NCBI GenBank assembly: GCA_001799195.1
Contig: MGSU01000107.1
Coordinates: 1-8,308 of the forward strand
Direction: 5' to 3'
DNA from: Deltaproteobacteria bacterium RIFOXYA12_FULL_61_11
Lineage (GTDB): Bacteria > Bdellovibrionota_F > JAHFAK01 > YA12-FULL-61-11
Length of the DNA: 8,308 nucleotides
The notes under the pieces are model-generated. The model had not been told where the DNA came from and ran no database searches. It saw nothing but the letters and a program-made list of their open reading frames with translations. Shown here piece by piece: positions 1-6,750 of this stretch. Position numbers and translations under genes: made by a program. Positions within the stretch are counted from its first letter, which is position 1, and each line of letters begins with the position of its first letter.

Positions 1-1
1 G

Positions 2-322
2 GCGAGCGGCATCCTCAGGGTCTCCGACAGCGAATTCCTACTGCCGACGGCCGGAGTCTACGAAGTCTTCTGGCAGGTGAGCATCACCGAAGCCGGGCCG
101 CTCGTCCTCGCGCTCGATGATGTGGAACAAGCTCACACTGTGGCTGGACGGGCTACCGGTACGTCCCAGATCACGAACCAGGTATTGCTCTCCACAACCA
201 CGGAGAACACGTTCCTGACCGTCAAAAACCCCTCCGGAAACTCCACGGCGCTGACAATAACACCGCTGGCCGGCGGAACCAGTGCGGTTTCCGCATCGCT
301 CGTAATCAAGAAGATTCAATGA
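2..322 (+). CDS. C-terminal fragment of a protein with a TNF-like/BclA-C-like beta-sandwich domain (5' end outside window)
   Basis: The frame is open from base 2 and ends at a TGA at 320-322, so 106 C-terminal residues are visible and the real start lies upstream. The ATG at 77 is internal: the codons before it (…FLLPTAGVYEVFWQVSIT…) read as the same fold. The alternating hydrophobic/polar pattern, a 'TAGVYEVFWQV' strand, a central Leu/Val strand, a Thr/Ser-rich stretch, 'TFLTVKNPSGNSTALTITP' and the ending 'SASLVIKKIQ' match the jelly-roll domain that ends BclA-type collagen-like proteins and many bacterial or phage surface filaments. In those proteins it trimerises. No Gly-X-Y repeats are visible here, so a collagen-like stalk is only a possibility upstream. 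The protein is probably extracellular or surface-exposed. The family assignment comes from pattern recognition and the biological role is unknown. Confidence 0.6.
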   Translation, partial: ASGILRVSDSEFLLPTAGVYEVFWQVSITEAGPLVLALDDVEQAHTVAGRATGTSQITNQVLLSTTTENTFLTVKNPSGNSTALTITPLAGGTSAVSASLVIKKIQ

Positions 323-418
323 AAAAGGCTCTGGTGAAAACACGTTCTTCGATCGAGCGGGAGCGTGGCCAACCCGTTTTCGCGAGCCACACATAGAACT
401 CCAAGCCGGACTCGGTTT

Positions 419-474
419 GCGCTCAGCGAGGCCTGAAGGCAGAATCCTTCGAACTCTGACGCGGGTTTTTTATT
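419..474 (+). terminator. probable intrinsic terminator of the TNF-like-domain gene
   Basis: GCG (419-421) and TCAG (423-426, after one bulged C) pair with CTGA (456-459) and CGC (460-462). An inner GAAGG/CCTTC stem (435-439 with 446-450) sits inside. After two G residues comes T6 at 466-471, followed by ATT. The arrangement suits termination of plus-strand transcripts about 100 bases after the stop at 322. The T tract overlaps the last codons of the convergent minus-strand gene. A second, weaker hairpin (CGGG/CCCG followed by TTTT, about 358-380) lies upstream. This is a by-eye folding with no energy calculation. Confidence 0.5.
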
Positions 475-2674
475 CCCCCGACAAGAGCAGGTACGCGATG
501 CCCAGGGCCGGGAGTTCGATGGTCAGGGCTCGGCCTGCTCCGAGTTCCCTCAAAACCTGCGGAGGCTTCCTGTTCACATGGAGGCTGCCCCGGGTCACGG
601 TAGGGAAGAAGGTGGTCGGCAAGCTGAAGCTGAAGACCTGCTTCTCCGGGGAGACATTGGCGAACAGGCAGGCGATCCTATCCTGGTGCCGGAAGACCCC
701 GTGTAGGACCGCCTCGGTGGTGAAGGGCCGGTCCGGCGGTTGCGTCGCAGCAAAGGCCGAACCCCGCAGGGTGAGGTCAGGGGTGTGCAACTCCAAGCCC
801 GGAAGCAGGACCCCGTGGAAGACGAACTCCGAGAGTTCCTTGCGCTGGGCCTCGACGATGAGACCGAAGAGGTCCAGGGCTTCTTCCATGGTAGAGGTCA
901 TGTGCGTGAGGTGCAACAGCTTGCCGCGGACGAAGGCGCGAGCGAAACCGTACGCGCTGTTATCGAACTGGGAGAAGGTCGGTACGAGGTGGTGATACAC
1001 GCCGGCGAAGAGGGGCACGGTCCGGTCCCTGGGATCTGCGAGGGCGGTTTGCACGTTGAAGTCCGGGCAGTTATCCCGGGACACGAAGGTGTCGAACCAG
1101 GGCAGGGCCACCTCGGTCATCTCTTCCGCCGAGAGCACGAGGTCCGGGTTCAGGGTCTTGAGCTTGTGCCGAAGGCCGCTCACGAGGGTTCCATAGGCCC
1201 GGTACAACCAAGGGCCGTACCCCGGCGGGTGGGAGTGCGTCCGGTCATAGCAGGGGTAGAGCACTCCCTGGGGGAACTCGTCGAGTTGGAGTATCGGGAA
1301 CCCGAGGCGCACGAGTTCGGCCGCGGTTTCGGAGACGAGATCGGAAAATCGCTTCGAGGTTGGGCAGGCCCGGACCTTGTGATAACCGGTGGTTCGCTCC
1401 AGCATGAGGTAGTCCAGCGCACGACCGTCCGGGTTCAGCACGAGGTTGCCGGGGGCGAACCGGCGGTACAAGCGCTCGAGTTCCCCTCCCGGGTCCCCGG
1501 TATCGGCCCACGCCGAGGCGGTGAGGTACACGAAGGGGATATTGCCGTCGGCGCGCACGTCCCGCACGAAACGCTCGAAGGCTGCTGTCCCCTCGGCCGG
1601 AGGGAAGTAGAAGGGCGGCATGAAATTGGGAAAACGTTCCCAACCGTGCACGAGCACGATCACCGGGGAACGGAAACGCGCGCTGTAGCCGCGGGCGGCC
1701 GAACGAATATATGCCAGGGGAAGGACGGGCTTCGCGGCCGAGAAGTAGTGGTTGTAAAAGTGGATGACCGGAAGCCCCTCTGCGAACCAGGCAGGAAGCT
1801 GCTTTTTTGCCGTCAGGTACCAGGTCTGCCCTCTGGCCCACGACGCGTAGTGCTCGGCCGCGGTTTCCCAACTCCCGCGGAAAACTCCAAGGCGGACGCG
1901 ATAGGGGACGACCTCGGACCCCCGCTGCTCCAGGTTGAGGAAATGCACGACCTGGAGCTTCCGCGACCGTTCGTCGCCCGACCACAGGAAGAGCTTGGGA
2001 TGGGCTTCGGTATCGAGCGTGTGCAGGAAAAAACCTCCGTGCCGGTCCTGGAGACAGACGAATTGCAGGCCGTCCATGGGATACTGGGTCAGCACCTCGA
2101 GTTCCCCCTCCCGGCGATAGATGCCGGTGGAGCGCACCCCGTAACTCAGCTTCGACCAAACCAGCTCGTCGTCCCCGCGCTCGCCGTGCAGACCGGCGAT
2201 ACCCGGCAGCACGGGGAAGAAGACCTCCTCACTGTCGCGCTCGTACCGCTCATCCAGCCTGAACCCGAGTTCCAGGTACGGCGACTCCGGCGCGAGCGTG
2301 GCCTCGAGCAGTAAACGCGCCCCGGCCTTGCCGAGTTCCAGGGAGATCCGGGCTTCCCGGGTACCGTCAGGCAAGGTTCGTACGAGGTGGGAGAGCACGG
2401 CCTGGTGCTGCTGTTTCGGTCCCGAGAACTGCACGAGCGGGGTACCGGGCGAAGGGTCAGTGATAAGATCTCCGCCCGAGGTCTTGTTCACGAAAGAATG
2501 CAGCGCGACGACGGGTGAGAGGACGATAACGGCACGCACCTGCGGATTTTCCAGGACGATCTCGCGAGGAGCAAGAGAGAGCTGAAGAGGGCTCTCGGGA
2601 GTACTCCTCGCAAGGATTGGAACCAATCCCATGAGCGTGATCGGAATGCAGAGGAGCCCCCACCTCAGCGCCAT
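470..2674 (-). CDS. putative exported glycoside-hydrolase-like protein (DUF6259-like)
   Basis: I place the start at 2674, giving 734 residues. There, GGGAGAGG lies a few bases upstream and translation opens directly with an export signal (MALRWGLLCI…LVPILARS, cleavage probably near residue 24). An in-frame ATG at 2725 would put 17 polar residues before the signal and has no good ribosome binding site. Residues about 28-285 look like an N-terminal beta-sandwich. Residues about 290-590 look like a TIM barrel with 'PVIVLVHGWERFP' (337-349), 'GFPILQLDEFPQG' (458-470, D465) and 'LVLSAEEMTEVALPWFDTF' (512-530, E517/E518). The last ~120 residues resemble a C-terminal beta domain. This organisation and the strand-end Asp and Glu resemble the DUF6259 family, thought to be related to alpha-galactosidase-like hydrolases. 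D465 and E517/E518 as catalytic residues is inference and the substrate is unknown. No transporter or other carbohydrate gene is adjacent. It is convergent to the upstream fragment and divergent from the phosphopantetheinyl transferase gene. Confidence 0.65.
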   Translation of the reverse strand: MALRWGLLCIPITLMGLVPILARSTPESPLQLSLAPREIVLENPQVRAVIVLSPVVALHSFVNKTSGGDLITDPSPGTPLVQFSGPKQQHQAVLSHLVRTLPDGTREARISLELGKAGARLLLEATLAPESPYLELGFRLDERYERDSEEVFFPVLPGIAGLHGERGDDELVWSKLSYGVRSTGIYRREGELEVLTQYPMDGLQFVCLQDRHGGFFLHTLDTEAHPKLFLWSGDERSRKLQVVHFLNLEQRGSEVVPYRVRLGVFRGSWETAAEHYASWARGQTWYLTAKKQLPAWFAEGLPVIHFYNHYFSAAKPVLPLAYIRSAARGYSARFRSPVIVLVHGWERFPNFMPPFYFPPAEGTAAFERFVRDVRADGNIPFVYLTASAWADTGDPGGELERLYRRFAPGNLVLNPDGRALDYLMLERTTGYHKVRACPTSKRFSDLVSETAAELVRLGFPILQLDEFPQGVLYPCYDRTHSHPPGYGPWLYRAYGTLVSGLRHKLKTLNPDLVLSAEEMTEVALPWFDTFVSRDNCPDFNVQTALADPRDRTVPLFAGVYHHLVPTFSQFDNSAYGFARAFVRGKLLHLTHMTSTMEEALDLFGLIVEAQRKELSEFVFHGVLLPGLELHTPDLTLRGSAFAATQPPDRPFTTEAVLHGVFRHQDRIACLFANVSPEKQVFSFSLPTTFFPTVTRGSLHVNRKPPQVLRELGAGRALTIELPALGIAYLLLSGE

Positions 2675-2808
2675 GTCCCCAGCCTCTCCCACACCTACTG
2701 AGCCTTGCCGAGAAAACCCTAGCATCGAGGTTCCCGGAGGACAAGCGGGGTTGTCAGAGGGCGGCCGGAATGCTAAGGAGAGAGGAGACGACGTGCGCAG
2801 GGGGGACC
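2675..2808. promoter_or_regulatory. divergent intergenic region between the DUF6259-like and phosphopantetheinyl transferase genes
   Basis: This 134-bp gap must hold the start signals of both flanking genes unless one is leaderless. Weak sigma70-like pairs can be found. On the minus strand, TTGTCC and TAGGGT are separated by 17 bp. On the plus strand, TTGTCA lies at 2751-2756 with a poor -10 near 2772-2779. Neither is strong. No inverted repeat stands out. The region is mainly supported by gene layout. Confidence 0.35.
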
Positions 2809-3537
2809 ATGGCCATCGATCTCGGTATGACCCGGGCGACAGGTCCGGTGCGCTGTTTCCTCGGCTGGGTCCACGGGGACGACTACCCGGCGCTGGCGCA
2901 AGCAGCCTCCGCCCACCTGCACCCCCAGGAACACGACTATTTCCTCGGCACGCGCCACGAACGCCGCCGCCGCAGTTTTCTGATGGGTAGAGCCGCCGCC
3001 AAGCAGGCGATTGCCGCGTACCTCGGCGGCGCCGACCCTACTGAGATACTGGTCCGCCGGGGTTGTTTCGACCAACCGGTCGTCTGCCACCCCTCCTTCG
3101 ACGTGCCCCTGGTGTCCATCACCCATCACGAAAGCCTGGCCCTGGCCGTGGCCTGTGACCCGGGCCATGTCGTTGGCATCGACGTCGAGGGCATCGAACG
3201 CGCCGATACCTCGGTGTTCGAGCGGGTGCTCACGGCCAAGGAACGCCGCCGTATCGACGATTTGTTCCAGGACGGTCACCTCGCCAGCGTGCTCCTGTGG
3301 TGCATCAAAGAAGCCCTGTCCAAGGCCCTGCGGGTCGGCATGATGACCCCCTTCGAACTGCTCTCGGTGCGCGACCTGCAAGTCTTCGGCACCACCCTGA
3401 AGGTGCTCTTCGACCACTTCGCCCAGTACCGCGCCGTGGCCTGGAAGTGCGACCAGCTGGCGGTGGGGCTCGTACTGCCGCGCAAGACCGAGTTCAAGCT
3501 GGATCTGGCTCAGGTGTTGCGGAACAACGGCGGCTGA
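2809..3537 (+). CDS. 4'-phosphopantetheinyl transferase, Sfp/AcpT type
   Basis: This enzyme class moves the phosphopantetheine arm of coenzyme A to a serine of acyl, peptidyl or aryl carrier proteins, using Mg2+, in the cytoplasm. The family signatures are visible: 'FLMGRAAAKQAI' (57-68, CoA-binding region), 'VSITHHES' (102-109), 'VGIDVEGIE' (122-130, with metal ligands D125 and E127) and 'WCIKEALSKAL' (164-174, with W164, K167 and E168). At 242 residues it has the length of the two-lobed Sfp class rather than the ~125-residue AcpS class. I chose the start at 2809 because a G-rich AGGGGGG element lies 3-9 bases upstream. An in-frame ATG at 2770 would add 13 residues, and the stronger-looking AGGAGAGAGGAG lies between the two ATGs, which also favours 2809. 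No carrier protein, polyketide or peptide synthetase gene is in the window, so its substrate cannot be read from context. Its stop is 4 bp from the convergent DUF2914 gene's stop. Confidence 0.9.
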   Translation: MAIDLGMTRATGPVRCFLGWVHGDDYPALAQAASAHLHPQEHDYFLGTRHERRRRSFLMGRAAAKQAIAAYLGGADPTEILVRRGCFDQPVVCHPSFDVPLVSITHHESLALAVACDPGHVVGIDVEGIERADTSVFERVLTAKERRRIDDLFQDGHLASVLLWCIKEALSKALRVGMMTPFELLSVRDLQVFGTTLKVLFDHFAQYRAVAWKCDQLAVGLVLPRKTEFKLDLAQVLRNNGG

Positions 3538-3541
3538 GGGT

Positions 3542-4612
3542 TCATTCCAGGGCGATTTCTTCGCGGTCGGGAAGTTCCTCGTCGCTCCCGCGAGAGACGA
3601 CCTCGAACTCGTGGTAGCCGAGGAGCGGGCCGTCGTGCAGGGCCGTCCCAACCCGCCAGCGTCCCGGCGAGACCGTCTGTTTGTAGGAATAGACTCGCCA
3701 ACCCAGTTCTCGGCCCCCTCGCATCGGGAAGGGCATGCGATCGGTCCCCTGCCACTCCCCGGTGCGCTCGTTCCACCGTTGCCAGCGATGCTCCACCGTG
3801 GTTTCAAGTTTGGTCGGGGCAAAGACCGAGGAGAGGTAGCACAGCCTTTTGCCCGGCCGGTGAGTGACCTCGTCCCTGCGGAAACCGAGGGTGGAAAGAA
3901 CCCCTTGGTCTTCCTCGGAACACAGATAGGCCCCGCGATCCTTGCGGCAGTCCAGGCAGACGAGGCTCTGTTTGAGGACCATCGGTACCGGGGGAATCCA
4001 TTGCAACACGTAGAGAAGGATGATGAGCCCGCTCACGACCAGGGAGGGCCACAATACTCCATGGCGCACCGTGGAGAGCCGGCGTAGCCCGAAGACGACC
4101 CCGAGGGCCATGGCCGAGCTGACAAGGAACCAGAACCAGTGCACGCTGCGCACCACATAGGGCAGGGCGAAGTTCAGGTACATGGTGCCGCTGAGGCAGC
4201 ACAGCAACCAGGACAGGGTCAGGTTGTTGTAACGATCGCGCAGGAACTCGTTGCCGACAAGCAACCCGACCAGGAGCAACACCGGCAGGTAGGCAACCGC
4301 AGAACCACTGCTCTTGAAATAGAACACGGTGAGGGCGCTGAAGAGCCCGCCGAAGAAGAACTGCAGAGCGGTCGGGAGAAATTCCGACCAGCGGAAGGTC
4401 CAGCCCTTCCCGAGCACAATCAGGATACCGATGGCCGCGACATAGTAAACGGCCAGGATGATGAGGTCCGAGGGGTTGACCACCATGCCGAGGGTGATCG
4501 CGTCCCAGAGGAACCCGCCGAGGAAGGCCGCGGCCGGACTGAAACGCTCGGCGAGTTGGAGGCCGCGTTGCATCCGCGGGTACTTGGCAAGGATGGAGGT
4601 GAGCTGAACCAT
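3542..4612 (-). CDS. DUF2914-domain integral membrane protein
   Basis: The protein has 356 residues. About seven hydrophobic segments (roughly 24-45, 47-68, 80-98, 104-121, 131-150, 156-175 and 187-207) are followed by a soluble tail. Residues about 255-340 ('TTVEHRWQRW', 'GWRVYSYKQTVSPGRWRVGTA', 'GYHEFEVVS') match DUF2914, where a short beta-rich domain carries a W…G.WRV pattern. The membrane part, including 'FLGGFLWDAITLG' near the N-terminus, also looks like the usual partner of this domain. The tail is most likely periplasmic. Function is unknown for the family. C219-x2-C222 and C231 sit between the membrane part and DUF2914 and might form a disulfide or metal site. The start has AGAGGA 7 bases upstream. 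It lies 27 bp downstream of the 66-residue gene on the same strand, so the two are probably co-transcribed. The final residues are acidic (DEELPDREEIALE). Confidence 0.8.
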   Translation of the reverse strand: MVQLTSILAKYPRMQRGLQLAERFSPAAAFLGGFLWDAITLGMVVNPSDLIILAVYYVAAIGILIVLGKGWTFRWSEFLPTALQFFFGGLFSALTVFYFKSSGSAVAYLPVLLLVGLLVGNEFLRDRYNNLTLSWLLCCLSGTMYLNFALPYVVRSVHWFWFLVSSAMALGVVFGLRRLSTVRHGVLWPSLVVSGLIILLYVLQWIPPVPMVLKQSLVCLDCRKDRGAYLCSEEDQGVLSTLGFRRDEVTHRPGKRLCYLSSVFAPTKLETTVEHRWQRWNERTGEWQGTDRMPFPMRGGRELGWRVYSYKQTVSPGRWRVGTALHDGPLLGYHEFEVVSRGSDEELPDREEIALE

Positions 4613-4639
4613 GGGACATCCTCTCGTTCGGTTGCGGAC

Positions 4640-4840
4640 TCAGGCCTTGGTCTCGCGTCCGGAAGCCAGGGTTTCCTTGAGGTCATGAAGCACTTGCAGG
4701 GTATCGAGCCGGAGCTTCAGCTCGGCGAGGTGGAGCCAATCCCTGCGGTCGAGCTTCTTCGGGTCGAACATACTCTCGACGTTGACCGCTTGTAGGAGGG
4801 TGGTAACACGCTCGTTGATGCGTTCGGTGACTTCGCACAT
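4640..4840 (-). CDS. small helical protein of 66 residues, unrecognised
   Basis: An ATG at 4840 is preceded by a very strong AAGGAGG, 5 bases upstream. The frame is open much further upstream (to 5113), but that extension crosses the divergent promoter region and the start of the opposite gene, so the short form is preferred. The product (MCEVTERINERV…ETLASGRETKA) is polar, charged and predicted helical by eye. Heptad-like hydrophobic positions run through 'ERVTTLLQAV' and 'LAELKLRLDTLQVLHDLKETL', suggesting a coiled coil or a small dimeric helical hairpin. It has no signal peptide and no membrane segment, so it should be cytoplasmic. It precedes the DUF2914 membrane protein by 27 bp on the same strand and may be its partner or regulator. 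I recognise no family and assign no function. Confidence 0.75.
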   Translation of the reverse strand: MCEVTERINERVTTLLQAVNVESMFDPKKLDRRDWLHLAELKLRLDTLQVLHDLKETLASGRETKA

Positions 4841-4891
4841 GGTTTCCTCCTTGTCTCGTGAACTGCTCGTGCTATGGTAGCGAGCATGCAG

Positions 4892-4920
4892 GATGTAGCG
4901 CGAACCGAACGATTTGCCAA
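4892..4920 (-). promoter_or_regulatory. possible sigma70-type promoter for the 66-residue/DUF2914 unit
   Basis: Read on the minus strand, TTGGCA (4920-4915, 5 of 6 matches to TTGACA) is followed after exactly 17 bp by TACATC (4897-4892, 3 of 6 matches to TATAAT). Transcription would start near 4885, about 45 bases before the ATG at 4840. The -10 match is poor, so this is tentative. Confidence 0.3.
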
Positions 4921-4937
4921 GTGGACAGGAACCCCCT

Positions 4938-4969
4938 GATCGCGAGACCTCGCGGCCGGTCGCGAGCAT
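4938..4969. repeat. phased CGCGAG/CTCGCG inverted-repeat array in the divergent promoter region
   Basis: TCGCG begins at 4940, 4950 and 4960, exactly one per 10 bases. CGCGAG (4941-4946) is the perfect inverse of CTCGCG (4949-4954), which is in turn the perfect inverse of CGCGAG (4961-4966). The middle element can therefore pair with either neighbour. The array lies 62-90 bases upstream of the lipoprotein start codon and behind the putative promoter of the opposite unit. It could be an operator read on one face of the helix, or alternative hairpins in the lipoprotein mRNA leader. Chance in GC-rich DNA is also possible. Confidence 0.45.
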
Positions 4970-5027
4970 CGACGCGGCGGGCAGGAAGCTAAGGCCGAGC
5001 GGAAAACCACCCTGGGAAGGAGGCACT

Positions 5028-6662
5028 ATGCCGGAACGAAAGGCTCTCGCCCTGGTCTTCATCGCGCTCTCGGCCCTGGGCTGCGCCAAGAAGCAACCCG
5101 TCCTCGAGTGCAAGGTCCCCGAGTGGTTCTACGCCGAACCGCCGGAGAACTTCACCTCTTACAACGGCTATGGCAAAGGCAAGACCGAGGAACAAGCGGT
5201 GTTGCACGCCCTGGGTGACGTCGGCCTGATCATCGCCAAACGCTCTATTGCTCCCTATCGGTACCGTTTTGCCGACTATACTCCGACCCAGCTCAAGAAA
5301 GCCCTGTCCCTGGTCTTCCAGCTTACCCTCCATGGGTTCGAGGAGTTCCGCCGCGAAGGCAACGAATGCGGCGAAGTTCTGCTCGGCTTCCGGATCGACA
5401 AACAGGGGGTCGAGCAACAGGTGGCCAATCTCGAACGCCTCGAGGAAAGCCTCCTCTTCGCCCTCGAGCGGATGCCCTGGCTCATCCATGACAAAGTGCG
5501 AGGCCGCCAGCAAGACGGTCAACAGATCCAGAACAGGCTGCGCGAGCTCGATCGGCACTATTCGGAGAGGGCGGATCACCTCCTCGTGCGCGACGTCACC
5601 GCCCAGTTCGACGTGATCAATGGCCGCCTCGGGGACCTCCAATTCGCCAAGGACGAACCCGAACGGCTGCGTATCTGGAAGGAGGTCCGGGCCCGGGCGA
5701 TCGGCCTCGAACTCTTCGACCGCGCCGTGCGCCTCCAGGATCCGAAGAGCCGGAAGGTCCCCGGTTCTCTCGCCGAGGAATACCCCGAACGCACGCCTGC
5801 CTGGCGAGTAGAACTCTTCTCTCGCATCAATGCCTGGTACAGCCGCACCCTGGAGGCCGCGCCCGATTTTGTCCAGGCCGCCTGCAATAGAGCCCTCCTC
5901 CTCTCCGGAGTGGGAGCCTTCGACCTCGCCTTTTCGGTCCTCGAGACCGTGGACGAGACCAATTCGGGAGTGGTGAAGAGCTATCGCGACCTGGTGGAGC
6001 TAGCTCGGACGGATGCCAAACAGCGGCTCGCCATGCTCGAACGCCAGGTGGGCCTCAACCCCAAGAATCCCGCCTCGCTCAACCACCTCGGGAAGAAGCT
6101 GCGGGACGATGGTCTGCCGGGAGCCGCCCTCTCCTACTTCCTCCGCGCGACCAAGGAAGATCGCTATTTCGAAGACGCTTGGGTCAGCTTGGCCGAGACC
6201 AGGCTCGTCCTCGACGATCGCGTTGGAGCGCGCACCGCCTACGAAGAAGCGCTCGCAGCCAACCCTGCCAGCAGCACCGCTCAACTCGGGTTGGCGACCC
6301 TGGCAATGCTGGATAACGACTGGTTCCCCGCCTCTCAACGCCTCGAGCGCACCCTCGCGCAAGATACTCACGATGCCCGCGTGTACCTCGCCCTGGGCAT
6401 AGCCAGGAGAGGGTTGCTGCGCTTCGAGGATGCGCTCGAAAGTCTCCATCGAGCCGTGGCCCTACAACCAAACCTGGCCGAGGCGCACTTCGAGCTGGCC
6501 CGCACTTATGAAATGATGGAGGGTAAGGTGTTCTATGCGAAGAAGCACTTCCTCAAGGCCCTCAAGCTGATGGAACAGCAGGGAACAGCCACGTTGGAGC
6601 GCGCCCGCACCTACTTTCAGAACTTCGAGACCGGTCAGCGCGAGCGTGAACGAGAGACCTGA
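5028..6662 (+). CDS. lipoprotein with LPP20-like N-terminal region and C-terminal TPR array
   Basis: The ATG at 5028 follows GGAAGGAGG at a 5-base spacing and opens with a lipoprotein signal, MPERKALALVFIALSALGC, so Cys19 should be lipidated. A longer reading from a TTG at 4914 would bury this signal. The mature protein starts KKQP, without the Asp at +2 that retains enterobacterial lipoproteins in the inner membrane, so an outer-membrane location is possible. Residues about 29-125 ('VPEWFYAEPPE', 'SYNGYGKGKTEEQAVLHALGDV') resemble the LPP20/FlgO-type lipoprotein fold, with its 'P.W…G.G….A…A' pattern. The middle region (about 125-280) is charged and helical. A TPR-like unit occurs around 280-313, and five 34-residue TPR-like repeats follow at about 346-380, 381-414, 415-448, 449-482 and 483-515. 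TPRs bind proteins, so this is likely an envelope scaffold or assembly factor, but no specific process can be named. It is divergent from the 66-residue gene and upstream of the histidine kinase gene on the same strand. Confidence 0.8.
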   Translation: MPERKALALVFIALSALGCAKKQPVLECKVPEWFYAEPPENFTSYNGYGKGKTEEQAVLHALGDVGLIIAKRSIAPYRYRFADYTPTQLKKALSLVFQLTLHGFEEFRREGNECGEVLLGFRIDKQGVEQQVANLERLEESLLFALERMPWLIHDKVRGRQQDGQQIQNRLRELDRHYSERADHLLVRDVTAQFDVINGRLGDLQFAKDEPERLRIWKEVRARAIGLELFDRAVRLQDPKSRKVPGSLAEEYPERTPAWRVELFSRINAWYSRTLEAAPDFVQAACNRALLLSGVGAFDLAFSVLETVDETNSGVVKSYRDLVELARTDAKQRLAMLERQVGLNPKNPASLNHLGKKLRDDGLPGAALSYFLRATKEDRYFEDAWVSLAETRLVLDDRVGARTAYEEALAANPASSTAQLGLATLAMLDNDWFPASQRLERTLAQDTHDARVYLALGIARRGLLRFEDALESLHRAVALQPNLAEAHFELARTYEMMEGKVFYAKKHFLKALKLMEQQGTATLERARTYFQNFETGQRERERET

Positions 6663-6685
6663 GGCCCCCTCCCCGACCTAGGGTA

Positions 6686-6714
6686 TTGACAAAATCCCAC
6701 AGATCCTCTCTAGT
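6686..6714 (+). promoter_or_regulatory. probable sigma70-type promoter of the histidine kinase gene
   Basis: A perfect TTGACA at 6686-6691 is followed after 17 bp by TCTAGT at 6709-6714 (4 of 6 matches to TATAAT). It begins 24 bases after the stop codon of the lipoprotein gene. Initiation near 6721 would give a leader of about 170 bases before the ATG at 6889, indicating that the kinase is transcribed on its own in addition to any read-through. Confidence 0.45.
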
Positions 6715-6750
6715 ACGAGCCACAGAGATGACAGCAGCGTTGTCCAGGTC

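Noticed and set aside
430-465. tRNA-like T-arm (TTCGAA with flanking pairs)
   Set aside because: TTCGAA here is just the palindromic part of the terminator region. No acceptor stem, anticodon arm or D arm can be built around it on either strand.
1245-2159. A 304-codon minus-strand frame inside the glycosidase-like gene
   Set aside because: Arg/Pro/Gly/Ala-rich, low-complexity composition typical of an out-of-phase shadow of a GC-rich gene.
740-2314. A 524-codon plus-strand open frame opposite the glycosidase-like gene
   Set aside because: Its translation is Arg/Glu/Gly/Val-rich without domain pattern, and it lies wholly antisense to a protein with a signal peptide and a coherent fold. Long antisense frames are expected from GC-rich codon bias.
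2773-3822. A 349-codon minus-strand frame opposite the phosphopantetheinyl transferase gene
   Set aside because: The plus strand carries an unmistakable enzyme with all its motifs, and the antisense product shows no domain. Its start also overlaps the end of the DUF2914 gene.
4139-4795. A 218-codon plus-strand frame opposite the DUF2914 and 66-residue genes
   Set aside because: Gln/Glu/His-rich antisense shadow without a recognisable pattern or a ribosome binding site that would decide a start.
4851-4878. Possible plus-strand promoter TTGTCT-16 bp-TATGGT for the lipoprotein gene
   Set aside because: Each box has only 4 of 6 matches, and it overlaps the ribosome binding region of the opposite gene. 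It is too weak to list as a feature, though nothing better was found.
4914-5027. TTG start giving a 582-residue form of the lipoprotein
   Set aside because: It would place 38 charged residues before a perfect lipoprotein signal. The GGAAGGAGG before the ATG at 5028 is decisive.
4841-5113. Upstream extension of the 66-residue gene to a 157-residue protein
   Set aside because: The extension runs through the divergent promoter region and the start of the lipoprotein gene. The AAGGAGG directly before 4840 marks the real start.
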